The notes below the pieces were generated by a model. The model searched no databases. It was not told the DNA's origin and saw nothing but the letters and a program-made list of their open reading frames with translations. The translations under genes and the position numbers were made by a program. Positions 22,296-35,100 of a DNA stretch of 64,000 nt are shown in pieces. Each line of letters opens with the position of its first letter. Position 1 is the first letter of the stretch. The stretch is from Erythrocercus mccallii (lineage: Eukaryota > Chordata > Aves > Passeriformes > Dicruridae): contig VZRG01000199.1 of assembly GCA_013397435.1 (NCBI GenBank), positions 501,670 through 565,669 of the forward strand, written 5' to 3'.

Positions 22296-25080
22296 CTGAG
22301 AAGGAAGAAGAAAGGCTTATTTTCCGTCTGCTAAGAGCAATATCAATAGTCACTTCAAGGACTCTGGCCCCAGCAATTTTTCAGGAAAAACATGAACTTT
22401 CTGCATTTAAGTTAAAACATCAAGTAAACATTTTGAACACCTAGAAACAATATGTACCTGGGGAGAAAGAAGGAATTATGAGGGCAGCATGCATGCCAGA
22501 CTACAGCAGAGCAAGATTCAGTACTACACTGACCATTTAACACCATCATCACGCTTGCCCACCCTTACCATGGCTGCCACCAGGCCTGTGCACACACAGG
22601 CTCTGCTGTCAACAGCAGTCTGGTACCTAAAAAACTGTTTGTTCCCAAGCCTTCTCTTAAACATGACTACCCTCAATTATTCCCTTTCTTATCAAGATTC
22701 CATCTTCCAAAGACTGAGAGAGAAAGAAAATGGCTGAGTTCCCCCAAACTTGAAATCTCATATCTTCCTTTTCTATGTTCTTCCAAAACACAGAATGCAA
22801 CACATTCTCAACTCAAGGTGGCATCAATTCAGCCCAAAAGGTATGAGGTACCAAAAATCATTGAATCAGTGAGACAAACAAAACAACAAAGTAATTTAAC
22901 AGTCTCTGAGAAGGACATGACTACTCACGCTATGCTGGTGAAATAGGGCTCAAAGTTGCCACCTTTGTGTCAGCAGAACCACTGCCTTCAGATCTGAAAA
23001 GATGAAAACTCCTTGAGAAAGCTTTATGGAAAAAAAAAATTATAAAAAGGTATATGAATGCAATCATTAGAGAAAGCAGCTGCTCCTGACCCAGGTATCA
23101 GCAGTTACACAGAAGCAAAAACAACTGCTCAGAGGAACACATTAATAAATACAATCGCAAAAGTATTATCTTAGTGACACAACACATTATTGCTATTTAG
23201 CAAGCTACAGGAAGAGAACTTTGTTTTTATTTCTAAGTGTATAAAAGGAAAGTGGAGTTCCTATAATTAGGCATGAATAGGACCTTTCTTCCAGCATCAC
23301 CCAATTGGCACAGGAGAGCACTGGGGATAAAGTGCAGGTTTTGGTAGTAGAGGCTGCATGGGAGGAGGCCATAAACTGCCCTGTGTGGGCCACGGCCAGT
23401 TCCAGCTGGCTCCATGAACCCGCTGCCTGCCATCCTCCAACTCACCAGATGAGCACACGATGCCTCTGCTCCAGTGGCAGCAAATGCAAAAGCGCAGGAG
23501 GAGACACGTGATAGAGTGCTCAAAAAGGCACAGGGAAGCATGGAGAAGAGGACAACTGTTGCGGACACAGCTGGAGATGCACTCTCAGAAGGAGACTCTC
23601 CACCCTGGAGCAAGGACGCCCCTGAAGGGACTGCAGCCTGCATGCTGAGACAGGGACATCCTTGAGGGGCCCATGGAGAGGACCCACACAGGAGCAATGA
23701 GCAGCAGAAAGAAATCTCCATGTACCAACCCCAACCTCCTCCACTACCACTACCTTGTCCAAGGGACAGAGCATAACCTGAGGGGCCAAAGAGAAATGGA
23801 GAAGAAAGGAGTTTTCCCCAAGTCTGTGTTTAAGTAGTGGTCATATTTGTATATCACTAGCCAACTGGTAATTAAAAGTTAACTGCTAAATTCCCCATAT
23901 CAAGTCAATTTTGTCCACAACAACCAAGTTTCTAAATTAATAGGATTCAGCTGTTACTGAGAAATTAATCTAGGCAGGGAGCAGTATTTTAGAGCTACGT
24001 ACATCACCCTGTATTATTTCTCCAGCCACTAAATAGCATAATCGATCCAATTTTAAAGGGTATGGTTTTAAAGGAAGTCCCACTACCAACGTGACAATCA
24101 GCATGTGCTGGGTTGGTAACTGATTGTTATCAGTTAGCCACTGCTGACTTCATGGCCTGGACTCCCCACTGAAGAGATCACCAGCTTAGGGTAAAGAGGC
24201 AGGAATGACTGTTTTAGAAACACCTAAAACGTTTTGCTCAAATGAAGAACTGAAAATGCATGCTACAAAAATAAACGAACAAAAGGGAAATAAGGACAGA
24301 CTTACAAAATTAAGTGTATGTATGGCCTGAAGAGTGATAAGACACACACAAGAACAACTAGCAAAACAATGTACCTTCAAGCTGAAAGCACCAATTTTAG
24401 TCTGTCTTCAAATAAAAGTTCATAAAATTCTTCTTTCAAGAGGAACAATAAAAGTCATAGCCAAGTGAAACAATTCACCACTGTTTCCACATTCTCTTCC
24501 CATGTACCAAAATTTACAGAGGCTGGGTTATAAAACACTGAAGTAGAAAAGGCTTCTAGATGGCTTGTATCTTCACATAGCGAACAAAATAGTACTCAGC
24601 ACAGTGAAATCCTCTGAGACACCTGCCAAAGGTAGTAACAAGAGAAATCTCATGCTGCTTAAATAACACTGTAATACCTAGTTATGGAATTATACACACT
24701 GTTAGAAGAATTCGATGTTGGGCACAAACACACCTAAGTTGTCACATACAGACTATTCTCACAGCAGAAGAGTAATTCACATACTACGAAGTACTATCCT
24801 GTGCCCAACAGCAGCCGTCATCAGGGATAAATTCTGCAGGATAATTGCTTGAAGGAGCACGTTGAAGAGAGCGGGGCACACACTGCCTCATTTGTGCAGA
24901 TTGCTAGTGATAGGCGCTTATTATTACAGCTGCTCAGCTGTCTCGGCCCTTTTCCTAAAAGCCAGAATCTGCATAAACATCAGCTCCGCAGCAATTTCCA
25001 TGTTTTAACGGAGGCTGAGTTTACTACTACAAACACTCGATTCTCCGCACCAAGAAACGCCGAGCGATTGATTACTCCTG
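22296..25080 (-). other. PUS7: PUS7 5' intron (noncoding exon 1 to start exon)
   Basis: It begins at the acceptor CTTCCTTCTCAG|GG at 22296/22295 and runs toward the CpG island near 25.1 kb. It contains a probable retroelement fragment (23280-23930). I could not find the exon-1 donor; it may lie in the N gap. Confidence 0.65.
23280..23930 (+). mobile_element. Probable avian retroelement (ERV/LTR-related) fragment
   Basis: This block has a higher GC content than the surrounding intron and carries overlapping open frames on both strands with low-complexity composition. From memory its text resembles a dispersed bird repeat linked to endogenous retroviruses, ending in the segment around 23860-23925. 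I cannot name the family or find clear terminal TG...CA borders, and I see no pol motif. Confidence 0.4.
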
Positions 25081-26100
25081 GCGCGGTCCCTGTCAAGCAG
25101 GCACGGCGGGAGCTGCGGGGCACTAAGTAACAGAGCCGGGGCACGGCAGCGCTGGGTACGAAGACGCTTTCTCATGAGACGAGGCACGTGGGACTAAAAG
25201 GCGACCGAAGAGAGGGCGATGGTGCAGCAGCAGCGCTCCCAGGCCAACCCTTGCGGCGGGGGCAGCGCGGAGGGCGCGGGCGGGAGGGCAGCGCCGCCTG
25301 GAGCCCGCGGGCCGGGCCGGGCCGGGCCGNNNNNNNNNNNNNNNNNNNNNNNNNNNNNNNNNNNNNNNNNNNNNNNNNNNNNNNNNNNNNNNNNNNNNNN
25401 NNNNNNNNNNNNNNNNNNNNNNNNNNNNNNNNNNNNNNNNNNNNNNNNNNNNNNNNNNNNNNNNNNNNNNNNNNNNNNNNNNNNNNNNNNNNNNNNNNNN
25501 NNNNNNNNNNNNNNNNNNNNNNNNNNNNNNNNNNNNNNNNNNNNNNNNNNNNNNNNNNNNNNNNNNNNNNNNNNNNNNNNNNNNNNNNNNNNNNNNNNNN
25601 NNNNNNNNNNNNNNNNNNNNNNNNNNNNNNNNNNNNNNNNNNNNNNNNNNNNNNNNNNNNNNNNNNNNNNNNNNNNNNNNNNNNNNNNNNNNNNNNNNNN
25701 NNNNNNNNNNNNNNNNNNNNNNNNNNNNNNNNNNNNNNNNNNNNNNNNNNNNNNNNNNNNNNNNNNNNNNNNNNNNNNNNNNNNNNNNNNNNNNNNNNNN
25801 NNNNNNNNNNNNNNNNNNNNNNNNNNNNNNNNNNNNNNNNNNNNNNNNNNNNNNNNNNNNNNNNNNNNNNNNNNNNNNNNNNNNNNNNNNNNNNNNNNNN
25901 NNNNNNNNNNNNNNNNNNNNNNNNNNNNNNNNNNNNNNNNNNNNNNNNCCTGCTGCCGTCACCGCCGGCCTGCTCAGGCTTCCTGCGAAGCGTCTCGGGT
26001 AGGCAGGCGATGATTTACAGAAGAACTGCAACTGTGCAGAACAAAAGTTGAATTTCCAAAAGACGGCTATAGCCAAAGCAGGGAATCGTGTACGGCACGA
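25080..26100 (-). promoter_or_regulatory. PUS7: CpG island, probable PUS7 promoter and noncoding exon 1
   Basis: GC/CpG-rich sequence flanks an N gap, 3 kb upstream of the PUS7 start exon and on the correct side for a minus-strand transcript. The left edge shows a (CCGGG)n run at about 25311-25329 that ends at the gap. An E-box CACGTG lies at 25185-25190. The right flank falls to ordinary composition by about 26.1 kb. The long open frames across the gap are products of Ns and GC content. Confidence 0.65.
25330..25948. other. Assembly gap (619 N)
   Basis: A run of Ns inside the PUS7 CpG island. The left edge is a CCGGG repeat, which suggests that high GC stopped the sequencing. It probably hides PUS7 exon 1. 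Confidence 0.99.
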
Positions 26101-27160
26101 GATGACGGCCTTCCCGAGCCTCCCTGGCATCCGAAACACATTGAGCGAATTGAACATTAGTCCCAGGACAAGGGAATGTTCGAGTACCATTCAAAACCTA
26201 CACTGTACCTATGGAAATCACTTTAAAAACAAGGCCAGATCTGTGCTATCAGTTTTTCTGACATAGTCAGAATGTCATCTTCTGCTCTCTCTTCTATTTT
26301 AAGCACTGGTGCAAGGAAGGCATTTTCATTAACTTCAACATGTAGCTTTGTCCTTATTTTTAAGATCCTGTGTGTCATGTCCCAGTCCCAGCCTGTCTCA
26401 GACTTCCTCTTAGGCAGGCTATTAAAACCGGTATTTAGTGTCTCACACTTCTCATTCTCTATTTGTATTGTATTCACAGACTTCTTATGTGATGAGACTT
26501 ACAACTGGTATATGTATATAGGTAACTTATTTTCTCTTGTATTTACCTTCCCCCTTGGAGTAGAATAATAAAGTAACACAATGGAGTACTTTGCTTGGGA
26601 TTTAAAAAATCCCAGGTATGCATGCATTGCTCAGTGACTCGTTTATAAAAGACCACAACAAGGAAAAAAGGAAATAGCAAAGATGTGGCTCTCCTTAGTT
26701 CTGAGCAGAGATGGATCCATAGAGATTTCTTTTATAAAGCCCTAGGGGATCAAATCTTTGTCTTTTCTACAGAGCTTTAGTTTACTCTGTCCAGCCTTCA
26801 CACTTGGAATTTAATTAACCTACTAGATACCAGTAGGGATATCAGGAATGGGCTCAGTGCACTTCTGAGGAGGAAACAGCGGTGGAGGTTAGTGATTGAC
26901 AGAGCAGATTATGGCACTTCTCACAGCTGTAGTGTCATGGAGGGAGCCAGCGCTAGGACTATCACCAACTCCAGGCTGTCTCAGTGCTAGGGGCAACACA
27001 GAAAGAGCTATGTGTCATTTGAACATTGCTGTCATTTGGCCATTGACCATGGCTGTGGTATGTTGAAAAGTTGTTTCTTTGCCTCTCCCAGGCAAAAACA
27101 TTTAGCTGAAAATATCTGGCTGAGGGAAACCTTCAGCAAGACTTCTATCATGCATAGGTC
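26100..27160. other. Intergenic, upstream of PUS7
   Basis: No recognisable gene. A minus-strand open frame at 26223-26477 (84 codons) has balanced composition, but no domain, splice context or homology that I recognise. Confidence 0.6.
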
Positions 27161-27164
27161 TGAC

Positions 27165-27590
27165 GGCAATTGGTAGAGACGTGGACTCCGTGGTTTGAAT
27201 GCATGAAGCTGTTTTATTGATTCCAGAGCTCAGTATTTATACCTTTTCAGCTGTAGCTAAAAATAACTACTTGCTTAAGCAATAACAACCATATCTATTT
27301 TTCTTAGTAACATCGCTTAACTATAGGCTGGCACAGAGCTGCACAAGCATGTAGAGTCTTGCATGGTTTCTCACAAACAAAGCATATCAAAGCACACTCA
27401 AGCACACCGTTATCTCTTGCTTCCTTGAGGTTTCTGCTTTTTGCTGCCAGGGCTTATGGCCTACCAAAATTAGCACGTCTTCTTCTATAAGGAGCTGAGC
27501 AGTGCTCTGAGTCCTGCTTTCTAGCTGTATTCCCATATTGGTCCAACTTTTTTTTTGTCATGTAACTTCTTGCTTCTTTTATCTTGTGCA
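27165..27590 (-). mobile_element. Solo LTR-like element (endogenous retrovirus)
   Basis: On the minus strand there is a TATA box (TATAAATA, 27241-27234) followed about 16 bases later by AATAAA (27218-27213), then roughly 50 bases that end near a CA. This is the compact U3-R-U5 layout of a retroviral LTR. The region can be bounded by TG (27165) and CA (about 27590) on the plus strand, but I do not see a clean target-site duplication, so the limits are approximate. No gag, pol or env sequence is attached on either side, so it is read as a solo LTR. Confidence 0.5.
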
Positions 27591-30500
27591 GGTGAGCTTC
27601 CCTAAAATACTTAATTTTCCTCCTCCAAATTCCTACATTAAGTACCTTGTTGTCTACAAAATCCTTGTCAGTAATTAATTAGTTTGTATCTTAAAACTAT
27701 GCTTGGTATGATAATTACCCTTCTCTTAGTTCTCCCTGTTGACTCTGTGTTCATCTATCATCCACTATCATCAGCTCAGATACAATTTGGAGTGGTATGA
27801 AGTACCTCATACACTGAAGAACCAGCATTTTGAAGGACCTGCAGGTGTTACCACAAGGTAAACAGCTTAATAAGATCATTCCTATGTGTTTCTCAAGTCT
27901 TCTAATATATTCAGAGAAGTTTATTACTCCTTTCTCAATACCAACAAGCGTTCTCTGACATAGTAAAGAACTGTCTGCCTGTGTCTGAGAATCTACAGAC
28001 AAAATCCTTGAGATTACCCTTCCTATGGTTCAGAGGCTGGAAGGAGGGAAATGCTAGTTCTGCTTCAGAGATAAAACTGATCCACTCTGGCAAGAAGAGA
28101 CCATCAGCAGAGACTAGTGAAGATAGCTTGCTCAATCACTTTCTGTTATGATCTACCCTGAACGTGGTTTCCAAGTGTTAGCTGGCTCGCAGTCATGACC
28201 TCTTTCTCTTTCCATTAGTCAAATGCTCCTTTTACATACAGAGTTATAGTGTAAAATATAAAAGGAAAATAATAATATGGCTGCAACTTGAGCTTTTATT
28301 TTTTCCTCTGGTTGGTTTAACAATTAAAACCCCATCTATTATAAATGATCTAATATACCTATTGGGTGGTATCATTAAAATATTATTTTAATTTCTATTA
28401 CACTGTATCAGTACAGTCCCATAAAAATGTTTAATTTACATTTGTTTAATGTAACCTAAAGGAGGTTTCTTTTGTGGAAAAAAAATATGACCAACCATTA
28501 CCAAACTGCAATAAGTTTGTAATGTCTTCCTACTCGCAGGCTCCCCAGGAGGGGAAATCAGGATAGCACATCTAAGCAGATGGGAGCATAAATCTGGCTA
28601 GGAAAAGAACGCAAGTGAGAAGCATGTTGAGTCAATCTCCTCCAAAGACGGTCGTTGAAAATCTTAAGGTACAAAGCTGAGATGTTCCCAGTCCATAGAA
28701 AAAGCTAATAAAATAGAGCAGCAATAAGTGCTCTCATTCTTCTTCAGTTTTATGCCTCCCAGGGGCACAGACAATTAGGCAGATAAGTTGTAACTTTACA
28801 CCCCTTTGCACCAGCTGCACTTAACTACTCTGATTTTTACCTGTCACTAACAGCACCACAGAGAACATAAATGAAAGAACTATTAAAAGACTAATGTATT
28901 TTACATATGTAGGTTGTTTGCATTTTTCATGCTTATTTTGAGACATTGCATGAAGTAAAAACTGGGGGTGATAACTCATTACTAGCAAAATTTAAAAATA
29001 TAATATTATGAAAAAGGTTTTAAAATACAGAATTTTATTCGCAATGCAATTTCAGCGATAAGGTTCTTTGAGGAATTTTGAAAATTGTCCAAAATGAATC
29101 ATACAGTTTTCAAAAATAATGACAATAAAGGGTTTTTGAGAACACAAATTATCAAAGTTTATAGCACTTTAATAGGCCATCACCTTTAAGCTGATTCTTC
29201 CCCTTTTCCCTTCACCCATTCTTTTTTTAAAATAAAAAGCTGTTTATTTTTCAAATTCATCTCTAAATCCTTTTGTTGATCAGTTGGCAATAGAGGAAAG
29301 ATGGAAAAGCATCTTATCTACACAGACAGGGAGAATTTTAGGCAGAGAGGGTTTTTTTTGACCAAGTCTTTTCATCTCTAAAAAAATTAATGTGCCCTAC
29401 AGGGTGACTTTAAATTAAGAATGTGTATGACTATAAAAATCAACCTTAAGCATAAGATTGCGAGGTAACTGAAATATCTTTTCTCTTTTTACCTTAATTT
29501 CACCATTAGATAATTGATTCAGGGGTGCTGTAAAGCTTTGCAGCAGTGTGGACAAAACAGGATGTGATCACCCACAGATGAACTACGTGAGTGGCAGCAT
29601 TCAGTTCTTGCAAAGATGGTAAAGAGAAAACATAATATGAAATAGGGATCTGAGCTGGAGGAAAATTATATATTTCTGCCCTTATCCACCATTATCTCAG
29701 AAGACCTTAAAGGGGTGAAAGACCTTCCTGTGTATTTGTGCAGAGGAGGAGGGGAACAGCTGGGACAGGACAGAGGCTGAAGTGTGAGCAGCCTGCAGGG
29801 CTGATGAGGGCCACTGAAGACCGAGGGTGGGGTGTGATGCTGGGTGGGACCCTCTCTTGCAGCAAAGCTGCTGCCTCACACAAGGCAGGAAAAGCCAAGG
29901 CTCCAAAGGGAGAAAATGATCTCCTGCCAGCTCATGCTGCTTGAGTGCTGGCCTGCAGGGTAGCAGAGTGTGCTCTTTACATGCCTGCCTGCCTTGCCTG
30001 TGCCTGCTGTCGCACTGAGTTTTCCATAAATTATTTTAGCTGCCTTTGATCACTGTTATTGCTGTGAAATTTTGTACCCTCTTAAGCTCCTGGTAAAATA
30101 CCTGTTTTCTCAATGCAACTGGATCTGGCCACTGAAAACTGTTTAGAAGTCACAGCATTCAGATCAAAGATTCACAGATATGAAACTGAAATGGATTATG
30201 GGAATTCCTGGGGCATTTTTTATTCAGAGTTGTGAGTGACTTTAAAATCTCATTCCTTATCATCCATACAGAAAATCCTGGTATCCTGATACCTGAGTTT
30301 GGTTAACTTCCAGATTATAGCCACAATGTAGTGCTCCTTCTTTACGTGCCTAATACTGCATGTAGACAATAAAATCCAGAATACAAGTAATCCTTTACCT
30401 TTCTATCACCATCACTTTCCATCACATTCCTGCTGTCTGAAGATACTGGGATATATGAAGGAGACCTCTGACACTCGTCATTCACATATGGATTTGTTCA

Positions 30501-32070
30501 AACTGATTAGCACTGGCAAAAGTAATCCCTGGGTCCTCCTGGCTGCTCGACAAGAGCACAACTGACTTCAGGCTACTCTGTAGAAGCCGTACAGAAAACA
30601 TTCATGATTTCAAATAGGAAATGGGTAATATTAAGTGTGTCATTTCACAGCCGCTTGTTTTAGCTGAGCATTCACTGGGCCAGTGGATCCACACTAGGAG
30701 CACACAAATAAGGTGTCCTACGCAGGCAAGAATGGGGAGCAGAATCCTGAATCCTCTCAGGTACCTGCTAGGTGGTCAGCTAGGAACATGGAATATGTTC
30801 TGAGAGCAACCACCTTCACTGTATTTTTCAGTGTACAAAATTACCCTGTAGCTATGAAATAAGTGCAGTGTTGGGTTAACACTAAGTTTGGCTGTGGGGC
30901 ACAGTGGAAGCTAGATAGTGGGCTGGTACAATGGTTTCCCTGATTCTGTTTCTTCTGTTAGACACTTGCTAATGCTGCTGATGAATAGTAGGGATGAAAG
31001 AAATCTGAAAAAGCCCTAAACCAAGTGATAAAATAGAGTATTAGATTCATATTTCTGCTGCCAGTTTGTCAGACAATCCATGGACTTACTACACAAGGTT
31101 TAAAAACAAGAGAGAGAATTCTAAATATATATTTTTAGTATCCAGATAACCTCTGAATCTAATAAAGCTCTTCACCAAAATGATACTCTATATGCAGACT
31201 GTTTTGTTACATTTACTTCTCCAGAAAGCCACCCAAAACCTGTGCTATTTGTGCTGCTCTGTTTCTGTGGAAACTGTGTGTTGAAGTGGAATAGAAAAAC
31301 CAGGGAAAAGAGAATGAGAGGTGAAGTGGTTTTGGCTGAAGTCCCGTTGGCCAGTCACAGTTTGAGCTGGGGTATGTCAGACAAGCAAGCCCTCAATACT
31401 GAAGTCTAGCGTTTTCTTTCTTCCTCTCCTTAACTTGTGGTGAGGGAGGAGCCTGGTTCAACAGACACCATTCAGAAACTGGTTGCTTAAGCAATTTATC
31501 TGGGTTTTCCCCTGTTTTTTACTCATATTAGAGAAGTAATATTTACAGCTATTTTATGCAACAATAATTTTAGTCAATTGGGAATGTTAGAGAATAGCTA
31601 CCTAAAGCATTAGAGCAAGATTTGCTCTGAAAGGATCCTTCCACTGATAGACAAGTTTCACAGTCACTGCTCTTTTGAAAAGCACCATTGTATCCTTGAA
31701 AGGACAGTCTCCTCTTCCAGCAGTGAAAAGACACCTTTTCATCTTTCTAGGGCTTCCAACACATGCACGTTTTTGATGAATTGCTATGAAAGACCATCAG
31801 CCTCAACTAATAAACTCAGCTCCTTATTTTCCTGATAATTGGTTCACTGCCAGTCATACTGCTTTTACCATGAATAAAACCCTTTCTTTAAAATAATATC
31901 TAAATTAACATCTTAATATATTGTGATTTTTTTTCTGTTGTTGACCAGTATTTGCCTGGTGCCTGTGGGTGTAGGTCCAGGTAAAAATTCTACAGTGATA
32001 CAGTTGGGATCGATGGCTTTATTCTGTAGAAAGAGAAGCAAGGGTGGATCTATTTCTACCACATACACTC

Positions 32071-32113
32071 AAAAAAAAAAAAAAAAAAAAGAAAAAAAAA
32101 AGAAAAAAAAAAG
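32071..32113. repeat. Poly(A) tract interrupted by G
   Basis: Three runs of A (20, 10 and 10 bases) separated by single G bases. No retrocopy is recognisable upstream. Confidence 0.95.
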
Positions 32114-35100
32114 ACCAATATATCATTGCAGCCTGGTGCTCCAGGTTGGAAAGTCTCAGCATTTTCCTGTCTAGCCTCAGTAAATGCTGCTACAGAAAAT
32201 CAAATGGAAATGTGCAGCACATAACATTATGTCCAAAGTAATTCTGAAACTAGTGCTGGAACAGATAAAGCAGCTTGGAAGAATGCAGATTCTGGATGAA
32301 AAATTAATTAAGAAACTGACATTATCTTTTCAAATTTAGGTATAAGTGTGTGCAGACCCCAAAATTTCAAAATAATTTCTCACAGATAGAAGGTGAAAGG
32401 AAGGGCCAAACAGGGAGAGTACCTGTACATTTTCAGGCTTCTGCATGGAGCAGTGAACACTTACTTCTTGCTCTGCTACTGCTTCAGCTTTTTCATAGAC
32501 TTTAAAGTCTATTCCAGTCTCCCTCTAATCTCTATGCATGGGACTTAGCAGTCAAACATGAAGAGAGTTGACTGGAACAATTCAGGGAACCCTGCAGCCT
32601 TTTTCCTTTGTATGCTTGTAGTGTGTTACACTGTCCATGAAAGCAACAGAAAGAGAAAAGGGAAAAAGCAGAAAAGTAGGGAGTTGTTACCAGTCACTGG
32701 TACTGCCTTCATTCTTTTCTGTAGTAATGTTTTCATAAAGTATAGCTGAGTTGCAGGTCAACCTAACTTTTATTTCTAAGACATTCTGCATTTTAGAACA
32801 GTGTTTATTGTTTACAGTTGGCAGGTCTGATTGCACTTCTCCTTAGGTTATTCAGGCTTTGAGCTGACAGCTTAAGAAATATCTGTTTGTTGAACTGCTT
32901 ACTGCTGTTAACTGATTTGCAATGAATAGGAAGTTCAGGCCACACAAAGACATTATGGATACAGTCAGAACATGCCAGAAACACAATACATTGAAGCAAC
33001 ACTCCATTAACCCAAGTTAGGTAGTGCAGAAGAGTGATCACATTCATATCAATATATGCTTTAGGAGACAAATTAGCCTTTTATTCACTGTAATCCATAA
33101 AATTCTCCAGGCACGGAACAGAAGGCATTAATCAGCAGTTATTTGGCTCTACACACCTCCTTACAATAGGGTCTGGATCTGCCTTTTACAAACTGAGAAA
33201 GTGTGAAAAGCTCTTTCCAGTGCAGTATGAAAGTCCCATTTGAAAATCACCATGGCCAAGCTAGGTAAACAGCCTCCACAGAAGCACTGTGCTCACTGCT
33301 GCACTGTAACACCACACAGCAGCCCTGTGTGGGCAGTTTCTGTACAGAGACTTTCCTATGGACAACACATTCTTCTGCATACAGAGTGTTCTTTCATAGG
33401 TCCATTACGTTTTCATGCCACTGTTAGTCACTGCAGGTCTACAAATAATTCCACTCATTTTCTTGGTGTTACTTTTCCCATTACAGAAATACTTTTAAGC
33501 ATAGAGTGGCAATTTCGATGTGAATAATCATGTACAAATACATTGTATTTCCAATGCTTTCTCTCTTGCTGACAACCATAGAGTCTAATAAACCACCAAA
33601 GCTTCTTAACGCGTTTTGAACCATTCCTCTACAGAGCTGTTCAATCACATATTTTCTTAGATGCATTCAGAAGAGATCCCTTAAAAAAAGCTTCCTAAAT
33701 GTGTATTTTTACAAAATGCATTTATGTAGTGTGTGAACAGCATCTGCATTCTCTAGCAGCACATGGTATTTGTCATTTAACTGATACTGAGAAAAAATTC
33801 CCTACAACACACTGCAGACAGATTTTCAGAAGGGTTTAGCTCCAGGTATCTAGATCAGCTCCAGGTAGCTCAAGGTAACCAGCTCATAGTGCTGTACTCA
33901 AGTTAAAAGAATTTAGGTTAGGATTTTTCATATCTTAAAAAAAACCCTGCAAAAATTACAAGGGCAAGTAGCTTGAATGCCCCCATGCTCAATAACAGCA
34001 TATTGATAAAGGCATGCTCAGTTTTTCTCAGCAAGGTTTGCCATATAAACACACACTCAACAAGCAAGCAGCTTGAGTCACTGCATGGCTGCAGCTGAAA
34101 CAATGTGACTTAAACAAAGCTGCAGCTCCGACTAACAAATCCATTACTTGCTTTAAAGAACAAGGTGGTAAATTCTGATTTTCTGCTTCAAGTCTAGATG
34201 GTTCACATAACTGACCTAGAAGCAGGTATACTTTCTGAGCTAAGAATACCCACAAAAGATCTCAATTTATTTGACTTCAGATATATTTGTACACACAGGT
34301 AAAAATATGAACAATAAACCTGTTCCCTGACATTGGGAAGAATGCAGTTCAGATGGTCCATGAGAGAGTAAATGAGAAGATCTTGAACTTGGTGCAAATT
34401 AGAAAGTATTATTTTAAAACCATACCTTTGCAATTTTCTTCCATCTCGCAATCAGAATGAAAGCATAGGATTCAATGTCCCTTTTAAAATCTCTCTTACA
34501 TATAAATCACAATGTGCTCATTAGCTGAAAATAATTTTTTTTCAGATCGGTTCCATTAAAAATAAAAGTATGCTGAAATGAAACCACTACTGTGTAAACG
34601 GTGTAGTAAAACCAATGTAGGTTGTTTTTTGATAAATTTGTATTCTGTGTTCATTACAGCTTCCCACCAGGTTGCCATCAAAATATTCTTTCACTCTTTC
34701 TCTTTGCTTCCTGTACTTCCTTCCAATAACCTCAGCTCCCTTCTATATCTCAGATGCCTTCCGCCCACCTTGTAATTCTAGTAATTTGTACATCACTCTA
34801 GTCATTTGTACATCATTTGTACACCCTCTGCTTGCCTTTTTCCAGCTTTGTTGCCGAGACCACAGTAGGAGAATGGGTTGACTCATTCAAATCCTGCCAA
34901 ATAGAGTAGAAGGCTTCTCAGTTCTCCTTCATTTGCTGTCAAGAGATACATTAGTGGTGGCTATCCCTAGTGTCCTCACAGTAACTTTGAGACTTGATAA
35001 CTGGCAGATGAACCCACTGCCAGCTTCATTTGAAATCAGGCAATTAATTAAAAATATATCAGAGGGAGACCAACCCTTCATACAAATCTTGTTTTCTTGG

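Noticed and set aside
21968..22444. Plus-strand ORF rich in Ser, 158 codons
   Set aside because: It is the antisense shadow of the acidic PUS7 start exon.
25123..26190. Very long open frames across the N gap near the PUS7 promoter
   Set aside because: They exist only because Ns contain no stop codons.
26223..26477. 84-codon minus-strand ORF with balanced composition
   Set aside because: No recognisable domain, no splice context and no neighbouring exon. Worth a database search, but not supportable as a gene.
34880..34905. tRNA B-box-like text (attcaaatcctgcc)
   Set aside because: No matching A-box or cloverleaf arms around it.
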